Under the pieces are notes generated by a model. It did not search any database, was not told the origin of the DNA, and worked only from the letters and a program-made list of their open reading frames with translations. The position numbers were made by a program, and so were the translations under genes. Below, piece by piece: positions 25,247 through 34,451 of a DNA stretch of 64,000 bases. This stretch comes from Brevibacillus sp051967035. Lineage in GTDB: Bacteria > Bacillota > Bacilli > Brevibacillales > Brevibacillaceae. The first letter of the stretch is position 1; each line of letters starts with the position of its first letter. The stretch covers positions 327,849 to 391,848 of the forward strand of contig NZ_JBQCKK010000002.1 in the NCBI RefSeq assembly GCF_051967035.1. Reading direction: 5' to 3'.

Positions 25247-26415
25247 AGCAGGTGGTCTCCGTAGATAATTTTGTCTCCATTCTGAAGCAGATCGCTTCAT
25301 CGGACAAAGACTTCGTTGCTCTTCATGAGCCGTGCTTTCAGGGAAATGAATGGGCATACGTGAAAGAGTGTTTGGATACGGGCTGGGTCTCCTCAGTCGG
25401 AAAATATGTAGATCGTTTCGAAGAGATGCTTCAGGAGTTTACGGGTGTAAAGCGGGCAGTGGCTGTAGTAAATGGCACGGCGGCTTTGCATATTTGCCTA
25501 AAGGTAGCCGGGGTAGAGCCAGAGGATGAAGTATTAATACCAACACTGACCTTTATTGCCACAGCGAATGCGGTTGTTTACAGTGGAGCTATTCCGCATT
25601 TTGTAGACGTATCTGACAGGACTTTGGGAATTGATTCCCACAAACTCGAGGACTACTTGCGAGAGATTTCGGAAGTAAGAGGTAGGAATTGTTACAACCG
25701 AATCACTGGTAGAAGGATCAAGGCAGTCATACCTATGCATACATTTGGGCACCCGTCTGATTTAGATGGGATTGTAAGTGTGTGTGAGCGATTTCAACTG
25801 GAATTGATAGAAGATGCAGCGGAATCGTTAGGATCCTATTATAAGGGGCGACATACTGGAAACTGGGGACGTGTTTCGGCGCTTAGTTTCAATGGGAATA
25901 AAATCATTACAACAGGTGGCGGTGGCGCAATTTTGACCAATGACGAGGCATTGGGGCAATTGGCGAAGCATTTGACTACTACGGCTAAAAAGCCACATAA
26001 ATGGGAATATGAGCACGATCAAATAGGCTACAACTATCGTATGCCCAACATAAACGCTGCCTTGGGATGTGCGCAACTTGAGCAGTTGCCAACCCTTCTC
26101 AAAAAGAAGCGGAAGCTAGCTCATTTATATCGAGAAGCGTTCAGTAAATTGGATGGACTCTCTTTTTTTTGGGAGCAACCGAACACTTCAAGTAACTTTT
26201 GGTTGAATGCAGTGTTACTAGAGCGGGATTATGTTGATCTGCGTGATACGATACTGGAGAAAACAAACGCGGAGGGGATCATGACAAGGCCTGCTTGGAA
26301 GTTACTTCATACACTACAGATATTCAAAGAGTATCCGAGTATGAAAAATGATACAGCTAAAGAAATTGAAAAGAAATTGATCAATATCCCGAGCAGTGCT
26401 GGATTAATTTCCTAA
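25243..26415 (+). CDS. legC: LegC-family PLP aminotransferase
   Basis: DegT/DnrJ/EryC1-type sugar aminotransferase, 390 residues. It would aminate C4 of the keto sugar from LegB using glutamate and PLP. The early motif is DTGWVSSVGKYVDRFE (about 45-60). The PLP-lysine lies in SFNGNKIITTGGGGAI (about 207-222), with the Asp-containing EDAAESLGSYY before it. It is coupled to legB by an ATGA overlap. Confidence 0.88.
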   Translation: MKQVVSVDNFVSILKQIASSDKDFVALHEPCFQGNEWAYVKECLDTGWVSSVGKYVDRFEEMLQEFTGVKRAVAVVNGTAALHICLKVAGVEPEDEVLIPTLTFIATANAVVYSGAIPHFVDVSDRTLGIDSHKLEDYLREISEVRGRNCYNRITGRRIKAVIPMHTFGHPSDLDGIVSVCERFQLELIEDAAESLGSYYKGRHTGNWGRVSALSFNGNKIITTGGGGAILTNDEALGQLAKHLTTTAKKPHKWEYEHDQIGYNYRMPNINAALGCAQLEQLPTLLKKKRKLAHLYREAFSKLDGLSFFWEQPNTSSNFWLNAVLLERDYVDLRDTILEKTNAEGIMTRPAWKLLHTLQIFKEYPSMKNDTAKEIEKKLINIPSSAGLIS

Positions 26416-26432
26416 TTTGAGGGGGAAGTGTA

Positions 26433-27137
26433 GTGTCGGCTGTTTTTGAAAAAGAATATGGAACTACTATGGAGAAGTTGGATAATTTTGAGAAGTATAT
26501 TCGACGGCAAACGATGACCAGATTTTTAGCTAGATACGAGTTGTTTAAATTACAGGTTAATATAAAAGGAAGTATAGTAGAATGTGGCGTACATCATGGC
26601 GGGGGATTGATGGCATGGGCGAAATTGTCTGCTGGTCTCGAACCGTATGCTTTTGATCGAAGAGTTATTGGATTTGATACTTTCGAAGGCTTCCCTTCTA
26701 TCCATGAGAATGATCGAGGAAGCAATAGTCACGAGAATAGTCAAATGCGTGTAGGTGGTTTTGATACAGGGTATGATTCTTTTCAGGAATTGATGGATGT
26801 TATTCAGGAGTATGATCAAAACCGATTTTTAAATCAATTTCCGAAAGTAGAATTAGTAAAAGGCGATGCGAATCATACGATACCCCAATACGTGAAAGAC
26901 AACAGTCATTTATTAGTAAGTTTGTTATTTTTAGATTTTGATTTATATGAGCCGACTAAAGTAGCCTTAGACCATTTTCTCCCACGTATGCCAAAGGGGT
27001 CCGTTTTAGCCTTTGATGAAATCCACAATCCATGGTGGCCGGGTGAAACACAAGCGTTACTAGAGACGCTGGACTTAAAAAAATACGAAGTAAAGAGGTT
27101 TCCATTTGAGCCTAACATCTCCTATATAGTTTTGTAG
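26433..27137 (+). CDS. TylF/MycF-type sugar O-methyltransferase
   Basis: SAM-dependent methyltransferase of 234 residues resembling the TylF/MycF macrolide-sugar family. The motif I region is SIVECGVHHGGGLMAWA (about 48-64), then GFDTFEGFP. The metal site is probably Asp in LFLDFDLYEPT and ALDHFLPRMPKGSVLAFDE. The start is GTG with GAGGGGGAAG upstream. It is not part of the core legionaminate route, so it probably methylates the sugar or an acyl substituent. It is distinctly AT-rich. Confidence 0.75.
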   Translation: MSAVFEKEYGTTMEKLDNFEKYIRRQTMTRFLARYELFKLQVNIKGSIVECGVHHGGGLMAWAKLSAGLEPYAFDRRVIGFDTFEGFPSIHENDRGSNSHENSQMRVGGFDTGYDSFQELMDVIQEYDQNRFLNQFPKVELVKGDANHTIPQYVKDNSHLLVSLLFLDFDLYEPTKVALDHFLPRMPKGSVLAFDEIHNPWWPGETQALLETLDLKKYEVKRFPFEPNISYIVL

Positions 27138-27166
27138 TAAATTGAAAAGATAGGGGGAGACTTACT

Positions 27167-28069
27167 TTGCTAAGGATTTTGACCGAAGCGTCCGGGAGCA
27201 TGTCAGCCGCCTACATCATTCATGCTATTCAACAAGCTGGTCATGTTGCCATTGCATCTGATATCGACCCAGACTGTGTTGGGCGATACCTCGCAACAGA
27301 TTTCATTCCGATGCCATCTAAACACGACCCCAATCTTTGGGAAAAAACGCTTGAAAAATTGGTAGAACATAAAGTTAACGTAGTAATTCCCTCATTAGAT
27401 GAAACGTTAAGTGGCTGGGCAGAACGTCAACAGCAAATGGCACAAGTAGGTATCTATACGATTTTGTCACCTGTAGAAACGGTGCGTACATTTCAGGATA
27501 AATGGAAAACTTATCAATTTTTTATTCGTGAAGGAATACCGACTCCTGCTACGAGTCTAGAACAAACATTTGCTTTAATAAAACCTAGAAATGGCCGGGG
27601 AGCAGTGGGAGTACGCGTGGAAAATTCAATTGTGGACATGGAGGGAATGATCTCACAGGAGGTTGTGACGGGAATTGAGTATACCGTTGACGTTTTTTGT
27701 GATAGGGAATCAAAGCCCGTGTATATTGTCCCCCGTCGAAGAGAAGGTGTTATTCAAGGAAAGTCTACCGGAGGAATTGTAGAGAAGCAACCTTTGATTG
27801 AGGAATGGGTGAAGAAAATCTGTCGGGCGATCCCTTTTGCAGGACCAGTCAATATGCAGTGTTTCTTGCAAGAAAATGGTGAGGTTCAATTTATTGAGAT
27901 CAATCCGAGAATTGCAGGTGGTATGGCTCTAGGATTTGCTGCCACAGAAAATTGGATTTCATTGATGGTAGATCATTTTATTAATAAAAAACCAATTACT
28001 CCAAAGCCGATCCGATACGGATTGAAAATGAAGAGGTACTATGCTGAAGTCTTTGTTTCCAATGATTGA
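27167..28069 (+). CDS. ATP-grasp ligase of the CarB-like group
   Basis: ATP-grasp enzyme of 300 residues. The N-terminal pre-ATP-grasp fold is LTEASGSMSAAYIIHAIQQAGH. The central K in DKWKTYQFF (about 113) precedes the ATP-binding region. The Mg site is FIEINPRIAGG (about 244-254). Such enzymes join a carboxylate to an amine or thiol through an acyl-phosphate. The start is TTG with TAGGGGGAG upstream. Within a nonulosonate operon it may attach an amino acid or other acid to a sugar amine; that is inference. Confidence 0.7.
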   Translation: MLRILTEASGSMSAAYIIHAIQQAGHVAIASDIDPDCVGRYLATDFIPMPSKHDPNLWEKTLEKLVEHKVNVVIPSLDETLSGWAERQQQMAQVGIYTILSPVETVRTFQDKWKTYQFFIREGIPTPATSLEQTFALIKPRNGRGAVGVRVENSIVDMEGMISQEVVTGIEYTVDVFCDRESKPVYIVPRRREGVIQGKSTGGIVEKQPLIEEWVKKICRAIPFAGPVNMQCFLQENGEVQFIEINPRIAGGMALGFAATENWISLMVDHFINKKPITPKPIRYGLKMKRYYAEVFVSND

Positions 28070-28700
28070 CTGGGATACTGTGAAATACGTTGGGTTTGAT
28101 ATGGATGGGACCTTATATGATGAACTGGACTTTATAAGACAAGTATATATGCCGATTGCTAGCCGAATGGCTAAATTTATCGGTCTACCTGCTGATGATA
28201 TCTATCAAAAGTTGTTAGAAAGATGGTTGGAAAAAGGAAGTTCGTACAATCGGATTTTTGAAGAGATACTCTCACAGGGTGAAGTATGTAAGGATGAAAA
28301 AGAAGGAATCATTCAGGAATGCTTGCATATATTCAGAAACTATTTGCCAGAACTGGCGTTAACGCATAGAGTTACTTTCTTGCTTCAGTACTTTCACCAA
28401 ATCTATGAATTGTTTCTTATAACGGATGGCAGGGTTCAATTACAACAATCCAAATTTCATGCACTAGGGTTATCGAAGTGGTTTGATGAACAAAATGTTG
28501 GTTTTACTGGTCTTTACGGAAGTGCATATGGGAAACCTTCTCCTTTAATAGTAACGAAAATAAAGGTTCTGCGCGAGGTTTGTAATCCCCAGCATGTCGT
28601 GTTTTTTGGTGACAGAGAGGTAGATGAAAAGTTCGCGAAGGGACTTGGGTATCAGTTTGTATTAACCAAGTGTTTGCAAAAGGAAGGATTATCGGGATGA
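28041..28700 (+). CDS. HAD-family hydrolase of the glycan operon
   Basis: Phosphatase-like protein of 219 residues. Motif I is GFDMDGTLYDE (about 18-28), motif II LITDG (about 124), and motif III Lys lies in GKPSPLIV. Motif IV is FFGDREVDEKFA (about 192). It overlaps the ATP-grasp gene by 29 bases, and GAAGAGG lies just before its ATG. ATP-grasp and HAD genes placed together suggest they act on one substrate, for example removal of a phosphate from an intermediate. Confidence 0.72.
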   Translation: MLKSLFPMIDWDTVKYVGFDMDGTLYDELDFIRQVYMPIASRMAKFIGLPADDIYQKLLERWLEKGSSYNRIFEEILSQGEVCKDEKEGIIQECLHIFRNYLPELALTHRVTFLLQYFHQIYELFLITDGRVQLQQSKFHALGLSKWFDEQNVGFTGLYGSAYGKPSPLIVTKIKVLREVCNPQHVVFFGDREVDEKFAKGLGYQFVLTKCLQKEGLSG

Positions 28701-29857
28701 AAAAACGGAAAGTGTTAGGTGTGACTGGTATTCGTTCTGAATATGACATTATGTCTTCTGTTTACCGTGCGATTGAATCCCATCCTGCATTAGAATTGGA
28801 ATTAATTGTGACAGGAGCTCATTTAAGCGATGCTTATGGACTTACTGTTAACGAAATCAAACAAGACGGCTTTTTCATTGCAGAGGAAATCGAGAGCTTA
28901 ATAAATGGTGACCAAGCTTCTTCACGAGTAAAAGGTTTGGCTATACAGCTACAGGGGTTGGTACAAGCAGTTAATAGAATAAAGCCGGATTTTCTACTAG
29001 TACTAGGTGACCGCGAAGAATCAATGACGACTGCGTTAGTGGGAGCGTACATGAATATTCCAGTTGCGCATGTTGCCGGCGGAGACCGCGTAGTAGGTAA
29101 CGTAGATGATCAGGTTAGGCATGCCGTTTCCAAGCTTGCTCATTTGCATTTTGTAACAAACGAGGAGAGCGCTGCCCGGTTGATTAAAATGGGAGAGCAA
29201 CCTTTCCGAATCTATAATACAGGTAATCCAGGGTTAGACCGTATCCGACAGACGCCTGTTCTTACGAGAAGAGAATTATCTGAGCGATTGGGCTTTACGA
29301 TTAATGAAAACGAGCCACTCATTTTGTTAATTCAGCATGTTATCTCAACAGAAATTAACGAAGCCTACTTTCAAATGAAACAAACGATGGAAGCGGTTAA
29401 GGAACTGGGAATCAAAACAATTCTTAGTTACCCGAACTCAGATGCAGGCAGCCAGCAATTAATTAAAGCCATTCAGGAGTATCAAGATCTACCCCATCTT
29501 TATATGGCAAAAAACATCCCGAGACTGGAATTTGTGAATATCATGAGGGAGGCGAGCTGCATGATAGGCAATTCTAGTGCTGGAATTCTTGAAGCACCTT
29601 TATTGCATTTGCCTGTAATTAATATAGGAAATAGGCAGAAGGGGCGATTGCATGCAGAAAATGTGCAATTTGTTCCTCACTCTGTTCGGGAGATATGTTC
29701 GGCTGTTACAAAGGCAATATCGGATAAGGATTATCGAGAAGTGGTAAAGAAATGTGTGAATCCTTATGGCGATGGATTTTCTTCACAAAAAATAGCAAGT
29801 GTGCTTGCTGACATTCCCATTGATGAAAAACTTTTAGTAAAGGACATTACATACTAA
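28697..29857 (+). CDS. legG: Hydrolysing nucleotide-sugar 2-epimerase (NeuC/LegG family)
   Basis: UDP/GDP-sugar 2-epimerase fold, 386 residues. It should release and epimerise the diamino sugar to the free manno form needed by the synthase. Typical segments are VTGIRSEYDIM at the N-terminus, LVLGDREESM (about 98-107), HVAGGD (about 121) and the C-terminal GNSSAGILEAP. The ATG at 28697 overlaps the HAD stop by four bases and has AGGAAGGA upstream. Confidence 0.86.
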   Translation: MKKRKVLGVTGIRSEYDIMSSVYRAIESHPALELELIVTGAHLSDAYGLTVNEIKQDGFFIAEEIESLINGDQASSRVKGLAIQLQGLVQAVNRIKPDFLLVLGDREESMTTALVGAYMNIPVAHVAGGDRVVGNVDDQVRHAVSKLAHLHFVTNEESAARLIKMGEQPFRIYNTGNPGLDRIRQTPVLTRRELSERLGFTINENEPLILLIQHVISTEINEAYFQMKQTMEAVKELGIKTILSYPNSDAGSQQLIKAIQEYQDLPHLYMAKNIPRLEFVNIMREASCMIGNSSAGILEAPLLHLPVINIGNRQKGRLHAENVQFVPHSVREICSAVTKAISDKDYREVVKKCVNPYGDGFSSQKIASVLADIPIDEKLLVKDITY

Positions 29858-30528
29858 TGAGCAGAAATGTACTTTTTATTGCTCCGCATCCCGATGATGA
29901 GACACTTGGGTGCGGGGGGACAATTTTTAAACATGTTGAACAAGGTGATCGAGTTCATTGGTTAATTGTCACAGAGATGAAGGAAGAGAGGGGGTTTTCC
30001 GCTGAGAGAATTGCGTTAAGAGAGCGAGAGATAGAAGCGGTTGGAAGGAAGTACAATTTCACAACGATACATCAGCTAAAATTGCCAACTACAAAACTGG
30101 ATGAAATAGGAATGAGCCTGATTGTGGATAGAATGGGTTCAGCTATTCGTGCTATTCAACCGGAAGTCCTCTACATTCCGTATCCAGGAGATGTCCATAC
30201 GGATCATAAATATGTCTTTGATGCTGCTGTTTCATGTACAAAATGGTTTCGTTATTCCTTTATAAAAAGGGTATTGGTATATGAAACCTTATCTGAAACG
30301 GAATTCGGTTTGAACCCAGATACGAATGGGTTTCGACCAAACGTTTTTGTGGATATCACTGAACACATGGAAAAAAAACTAGAAGTAATGCGTATGTTTC
30401 AAAGTGAAATGGGGACGTTCCCGTTTCCTAGAAGTGAACGAACCATCCGTTCTCTCGCACATGTGCGTGGATCGACTGCTGGTGTTGAATCTGCGGAAGC
30501 ATTCATGCTCTTGAAGGAGATATTGTAA
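29857..30528 (+). CDS. PIG-L / LmbE-type N-deacetylase
   Basis: Zinc deacetylase of 223 residues. The metal motif is APHPDDETLGCGG (about 9-21) and the later zinc His is in VHTDHKYVF (about 112). PIG-L enzymes remove N-acetyl groups from GlcNAc-type sugars. Its place between the hydrolysing epimerase and the synthase suggests it uncovers an amine on the sugar before NeuB or changes the acyl group. The ATG shares a base with the upstream TAA. Such a gene is not in the standard Campylobacter legionaminate set. Confidence 0.82.
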   Translation: MSRNVLFIAPHPDDETLGCGGTIFKHVEQGDRVHWLIVTEMKEERGFSAERIALREREIEAVGRKYNFTTIHQLKLPTTKLDEIGMSLIVDRMGSAIRAIQPEVLYIPYPGDVHTDHKYVFDAAVSCTKWFRYSFIKRVLVYETLSETEFGLNPDTNGFRPNVFVDITEHMEKKLEVMRMFQSEMGTFPFPRSERTIRSLAHVRGSTAGVESAEAFMLLKEIL

Positions 30529-30543
30529 AAAGAGGGTGTCTTT

Positions 30544-31623
30544 GTGAGGAGAAAAACATTTATTATTGCTGAGGCAGGCGTTAATCACAATGGCTCCTTA
30601 GAATTGGCAAAAGAGCTTGTGTATCAGGCTGCAGTAGCCGGAGCTGATGCAGTAAAGTTTCAGACGTTTAAGGCAAAAAATATTATCAGCAAGTATGCTG
30701 AAAAAGCCGATTATCAAAAGAAGACGACTGGCACCCAGGAGTCCCAGCTTGAAATGGTGGAAAAGCTTGAGATGACAGCAGATATGCATGAGGAACTTGT
30801 GGCACATTGCAAAACATTCGGCATAAAATTTCTATCTACACCGTTTGATCTTGAAAGTATCGAATTATTGGCTAAGCGAATCGGCGTGGATCAACTCAAG
30901 CTGCCTTCTGGCGAAATTACAAATGCTCCACTTTTATTGAAAGCTGCGATGACTGGTTTGCCGCTTATTCTCTCCACGGGAATGTCTACCCTAGGGGAGA
31001 TTGAGAAGGCATTGGGTGTCCTTGCGTTTGGATATGTTCATTCGGATCAACCCCCATCCATCCAGGCTTTTCAAAGAGCATTCGCCAGTGTAGAAGGGCA
31101 ACGAGCATTGCAACAGAAAGTATCGTTGCTTCATTGCACAACCGAATATCCAGCACCGTTTGCGGATGTCAACTTGAAGGCGATGGATACACTGGTAACA
31201 GCATTTGGCCTTCCTGTTGGACTATCCGATCATACAGAAGGGATTGCTGTTCCCATTGCAGCGGTTGCGCGTGGCGCAATAATTATTGAAAAGCATTTTA
31301 CTCTCGATAAAAATTTACCTGGACCGGATCATAAAGCTTCTCTTGAGCCGCAAGAACTAAAACAAATGATAGAATCCATTCGACAAATTGAGTTGGCTCT
31401 TGGCACCAATCTCAAATTGCCAACGCCGTCAGAATTGAAAAACAAGCTTGTTGCGCGCAAAAGCTTGGTAGCTGCACGCAGTATTAAAAAGGGAGAGCCA
31501 TTCACCAAGGAAAATCTGACTGCCAAACGACCAGGGAAAGGGATTGCGCCAATGTTTTTTTGGGAAATGATTGGAAAACGAGCAACGAAAGATTATCAGC
31601 CTGATGAAGTGATTGAACCATGA
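30544..31623 (+). CDS. legI: Nonulosonate synthase (NeuB/LegI family)
   Basis: Condenses phosphoenolpyruvate with the hexosamine to make the nine-carbon acid. It has 359 residues with a GTG start and AAGAGGGTG upstream. The TIM-barrel half has IIAEAGVNHNGSLELAKEL, then DAVKFQTFKA and FLSTPFD; LPSGEITNAPLL and LSTGMSTLGEIE follow. SDHTEG and EKHFTLDKNLPGPDH are the family markers. The C-terminal SAF (antifreeze-like) domain starts about 296 (ARKSLVAARSIKKGE). Confidence 0.92.
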   Translation: MRRKTFIIAEAGVNHNGSLELAKELVYQAAVAGADAVKFQTFKAKNIISKYAEKADYQKKTTGTQESQLEMVEKLEMTADMHEELVAHCKTFGIKFLSTPFDLESIELLAKRIGVDQLKLPSGEITNAPLLLKAAMTGLPLILSTGMSTLGEIEKALGVLAFGYVHSDQPPSIQAFQRAFASVEGQRALQQKVSLLHCTTEYPAPFADVNLKAMDTLVTAFGLPVGLSDHTEGIAVPIAAVARGAIIIEKHFTLDKNLPGPDHKASLEPQELKQMIESIRQIELALGTNLKLPTPSELKNKLVARKSLVAARSIKKGEPFTKENLTAKRPGKGIAPMFFWEMIGKRATKDYQPDEVIEP

Positions 31624-32252
31624 AAAGAGTGATCATTCTTGGCGGTGGTGATCATGCCAGAATTGTCGCCGAGGTGTTGATGCTTCAAGGCTATCAAGTC
31701 GCTGGCTATACGGATGTAACGGATAAAGGAAAGTTTTGGGGTATTCGCTACTTGGGCGATGATTCTGTTGTGAAGACCTACTCGGCGGAAAAGATTTTAT
31801 TAGCAAACGGTCTTGGCTCTATAGGCGATAATTCGAGAAGAAAGCAACTCTATCTCTCCTTTAAGGAAAAAGGTTATTCATTTGTCAGTGCAATTCATCC
31901 AAACGCAGTTCTCTCTCCACATGCAATCGTAGAGGAAGGGGTGCAAATTATGGCGGGTGCCGTTATCCAAGCGGGTACCAAGCTCGGATCCAATACTATC
32001 GTCAATACACGGGCTTCCGTAGATCACGATTGCGTTATTGAAGAGCACGTCCATATTGCGCCTGGAGCTACAATATCCGGAGGTGTAACAGTACGTGCGG
32101 ATTCTCATATAGGAACTGGAGCTGTAATTATTCAAGGTATTGTAGTAGGGAAGTCGGGTATCGTCGGAGCTGGAGCAGTAGTGATAAGAGATGTTCCAGA
32201 ACAGGCTAAGGTAGTAGGGGTACCTGCTAAACGAATTGGAACTTGCGGCTAG
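31620..32252 (+). CDS. NeuD/PglD-family sugar O/N-acyltransferase
   Basis: Left-handed beta-helix acyltransferase of 210 residues. The N-terminal PglD-type Rossmann region is IILGGGDHARIVAEVL. Hexapeptide repeats begin about residue 95 and include ASVDHDCVIEEHVHIAPGATISGGV with the catalytic His, then AGAVVIRDVPEQAKVVGVPAK. It would acetylate the C4 amine made by LegC, the LegH role. It is coupled to legI by an ATGA overlap. Confidence 0.85.
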   Translation: MKRVIILGGGDHARIVAEVLMLQGYQVAGYTDVTDKGKFWGIRYLGDDSVVKTYSAEKILLANGLGSIGDNSRRKQLYLSFKEKGYSFVSAIHPNAVLSPHAIVEEGVQIMAGAVIQAGTKLGSNTIVNTRASVDHDCVIEEHVHIAPGATISGGVTVRADSHIGTGAVIIQGIVVGKSGIVGAGAVVIRDVPEQAKVVGVPAKRIGTCG

Positions 32253-32265
32253 AAAGGTGTGAGGA

Positions 32266-33318
32266 ATGGTGAACTGGAGAGAGATGCTGGTATTGCCGAA
32301 AACTCCTATTATTACTACTTTGGAGATCATTGACAAAAACGCACGACAAATTGCTCTCGTGGCAGATGAAGAAGAACGATTGCTTGGTACCGTAACCGAT
32401 GGCGATATACGCAGAGGTTTGTTAAAAGGTCTGGCTTTGACTGACCCAATCTCAATGGTAATGAATCCATCCCCTATTGTTGCTTCTTCTTATGACACCC
32501 GTGACCATATACTATCTGTGATGAAAATTAAACAAGTTCACCAAATCCCTGTTGTTAATGAGCATGGTCGAATTGTTAGAGTTGAAATTTTAGACGACTT
32601 GCTCCACCCTAAAATGAAAGAGAACTGGGTTGTCTTAATGGCTGGGGGATTAGGAACCAGGTTATATCCGCTTACACACGATTGCCCTAAGCCTTTGTTA
32701 AAAGTAGGGGACAAGCCTATATTGGAAACCATTCTGCAGAGCTTTATCGACCAAGGCTTTCATCGCTTTTACCTCTCAGTGAAATATAAAGCGGAAATGA
32801 TTCAGCAGCATTTTGGAGACGGCTCAAAGTGGGGGGTCACGATCCGCTATCTTGAGGAGCAGGAATCATTGGGGACCGCAGGCGCACTTAGTTTACTACC
32901 TGAAAAGCCGTCGGATCCTTTTTTTGTGATGAATGGTGATCTGTTGACCAAGGTGAATTTTGAGCAATTGCTCGATTTTCATAAAACCTATCAAGCACAG
33001 GCAACGATGTGTGTCAGAGAGTACGATCATCAGGTGCCTTATGGTGTTGTTCGGCTGGACAAGCATAGACTTGTTTCGATTGAGGAAAAGCCGACCCAAC
33101 GATATTTCGTCAATGCAGGTATCTATGTGTTAGACCCTGCAGTCTTGGATTATATTCCGCAGAGACAGTTCTTTGACATGCCTAGCTTGTTTGAGTATGT
33201 AATGAAAGATCAGCAACAGCAGGCCATTGCGTTTCCGATCCGGGAGTATTGGTTAGATATTGGACGTATGGCTGATTTTGAGAAAGCGAACGTGGAATTT
33301 GCGGAGGTATTCGGGTGA
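32266..33318 (+). CDS. CBS-domain sugar nucleotidyltransferase (PtmE-like)
   Basis: 350 residues. The first 115 form two CBS domains (TDGDIRRGLLKG; VMKIKQVHQIPVVNEHGRI). The rest is a nucleotidyltransferase with LMAGGLGTRLYPLTHDCPKPLL (signature), then MNGDLLTKVNF with the metal-binding Asp. This is the layout of PtmE in Campylobacter, which makes the GDP-hexosamine precursor for legionaminate. It suggests the pathway here also starts from a GDP-sugar. A GTGA overlap links it to the next gene. Confidence 0.82.
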   Translation: MVNWREMLVLPKTPIITTLEIIDKNARQIALVADEEERLLGTVTDGDIRRGLLKGLALTDPISMVMNPSPIVASSYDTRDHILSVMKIKQVHQIPVVNEHGRIVRVEILDDLLHPKMKENWVVLMAGGLGTRLYPLTHDCPKPLLKVGDKPILETILQSFIDQGFHRFYLSVKYKAEMIQQHFGDGSKWGVTIRYLEEQESLGTAGALSLLPEKPSDPFFVMNGDLLTKVNFEQLLDFHKTYQAQATMCVREYDHQVPYGVVRLDKHRLVSIEEKPTQRYFVNAGIYVLDPAVLDYIPQRQFFDMPSLFEYVMKDQQQQAIAFPIREYWLDIGRMADFEKANVEFAEVFG

Positions 33319-34019
33319 TAGAGAATAAGTCTGTTCTAGCGATCATCCCAGCTCGCGGAGGTTCCAAAGGAGTACCCCGGAAGAATATTCGCGATTTGGC
33401 AGGAAAGCCTCTTATAGCTTGGACAATTGAGGAAGCCCAAAAATCGATTTATATTGACCGATTAATTGTATCCACAGATGATGAGGAAATCGCAGAAATT
33501 GCACGGAATTGGGGATGTGAAGTGCCTTTTCTGAGACCGCTAGAACTGGCACAAGACCAAACACCAGGGATTGACCCTGTTCTTCACGCAATGGAAACCC
33601 TGCCGGAGTATGACTACACGATGCTCTTACAACCAACTTCACCACTGAGACTGTCAGAGGATATCGATGCGTGCTTAGAGCATTGCATAAAACAATCGGC
33701 AAAAGCATGTGTTTCTGTAACTGTTACCGATAAATCACCGTTCTGGATGTACTATTTAGCAGAATCCAGCGAGCTACGACCTATTATAAAGACAGACCGC
33801 CCGGTTCTTAGAAGACAAGATGCACCAGATGTATATGTACTGAACGGAGCTATTTATGTGGCAAAGTCTGATTGGATCAAGCAGAATCGGACATATTTGA
33901 ATGCTGAAACAATAGGCTTTGTAATGCCTAAAGAACGCTCAATAGATATTGATACAATGATTGATTTCACGATTGTCGAAACTATTTTAAAAGAAACAAG
34001 GTTTCAAGAAGAAAAGTAA
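33315..34019 (+). CDS. legF: CMP-nonulosonate cytidylyltransferase (NeuA/LegF family)
   Basis: Activates the nonulosonic acid with CTP to give the CMP-sugar used by Maf. The protein has 234 residues and a GTG start. The N-terminal signature is AIIPARGGSKGVPRKNIRDL (about 9-28). LLQPTSPLR (about 99-107) and the C-terminal SIDIDTMIDF with acidic metal ligands are typical. It is the last sugar gene; its stop TAA forms part of the next sigma-D promoter. Confidence 0.93.
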   Translation: MIENKSVLAIIPARGGSKGVPRKNIRDLAGKPLIAWTIEEAQKSIYIDRLIVSTDDEEIAEIARNWGCEVPFLRPLELAQDQTPGIDPVLHAMETLPEYDYTMLLQPTSPLRLSEDIDACLEHCIKQSAKACVSVTVTDKSPFWMYYLAESSELRPIIKTDRPVLRRQDAPDVYVLNGAIYVAKSDWIKQNRTYLNAETIGFVMPKERSIDIDTMIDFTIVETILKETRFQEEK

Positions 34020-34044
34020 ACTACCTCGAATATTTCTCCGATAC
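34017..34044 (+). promoter_or_regulatory. Sigma-D promoter candidate for flaG-fliD-fliS-fliT
   Basis: TAAA (34017-34020), 16 bases, TCCGATAC (34037-34044). The -35 element overlaps the legF stop codon. Confidence 0.6.
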
Positions 34045-34079
34045 TTATGATAAAGGGAATCAGCGGGGGAGGAGAAGGT

Positions 34080-34439
34080 GTGAGTATTCAAGGTAGCAAT
34101 ATGACGGGAAGCGGAAAAAATCCATATGTGGACGTGTTCGTTGGAGGGAATGTAGCGCAATCAGCAGTGCAGCCAAGTGAAACAAAAATTCCGAACCAAC
34201 CTGAAAAAAGGATCACGCAAGCTGAGTTGGAACGCCAAGTAGATAGCTTGAACAAGTTTATGCAATCAAGCACAACGCACCTTAAATTCACCTTGCACGA
34301 GAAGTTAAACGAATACTACGTTCAAATCATTAACGACTCGGATAATACTGTCGTTCGCGAGATCCCATCCAAAAAAATAATGGACATGGTCGCAAAAATG
34401 CATGAAATGATTGGGTTGTTGATTGACGAAAAAAGATAG
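34080..34439 (+). CDS. flaG: FlaG flagellar protein
   Basis: FlaG family, 119 residues from the GTG at 34080, which has GGGAGGAGAAGG upstream. An in-frame ATG at 34047 lacks a ribosome site. The first half is polar; the conserved C-terminal part is LKFTLHEKLNEYYVQIINDSDNTVVREIPSKKIMDM. FlaG affects filament length and glycosylation-linked filament behaviour in some species. It precedes fliD by 12 bases. Confidence 0.88.
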   Translation: MSIQGSNMTGSGKNPYVDVFVGGNVAQSAVQPSETKIPNQPEKRITQAELERQVDSLNKFMQSSTTHLKFTLHEKLNEYYVQIINDSDNTVVREIPSKKIMDMVAKMHEMIGLLIDEKR

Positions 34440-34451
34440 GAGGTAGGGAGA

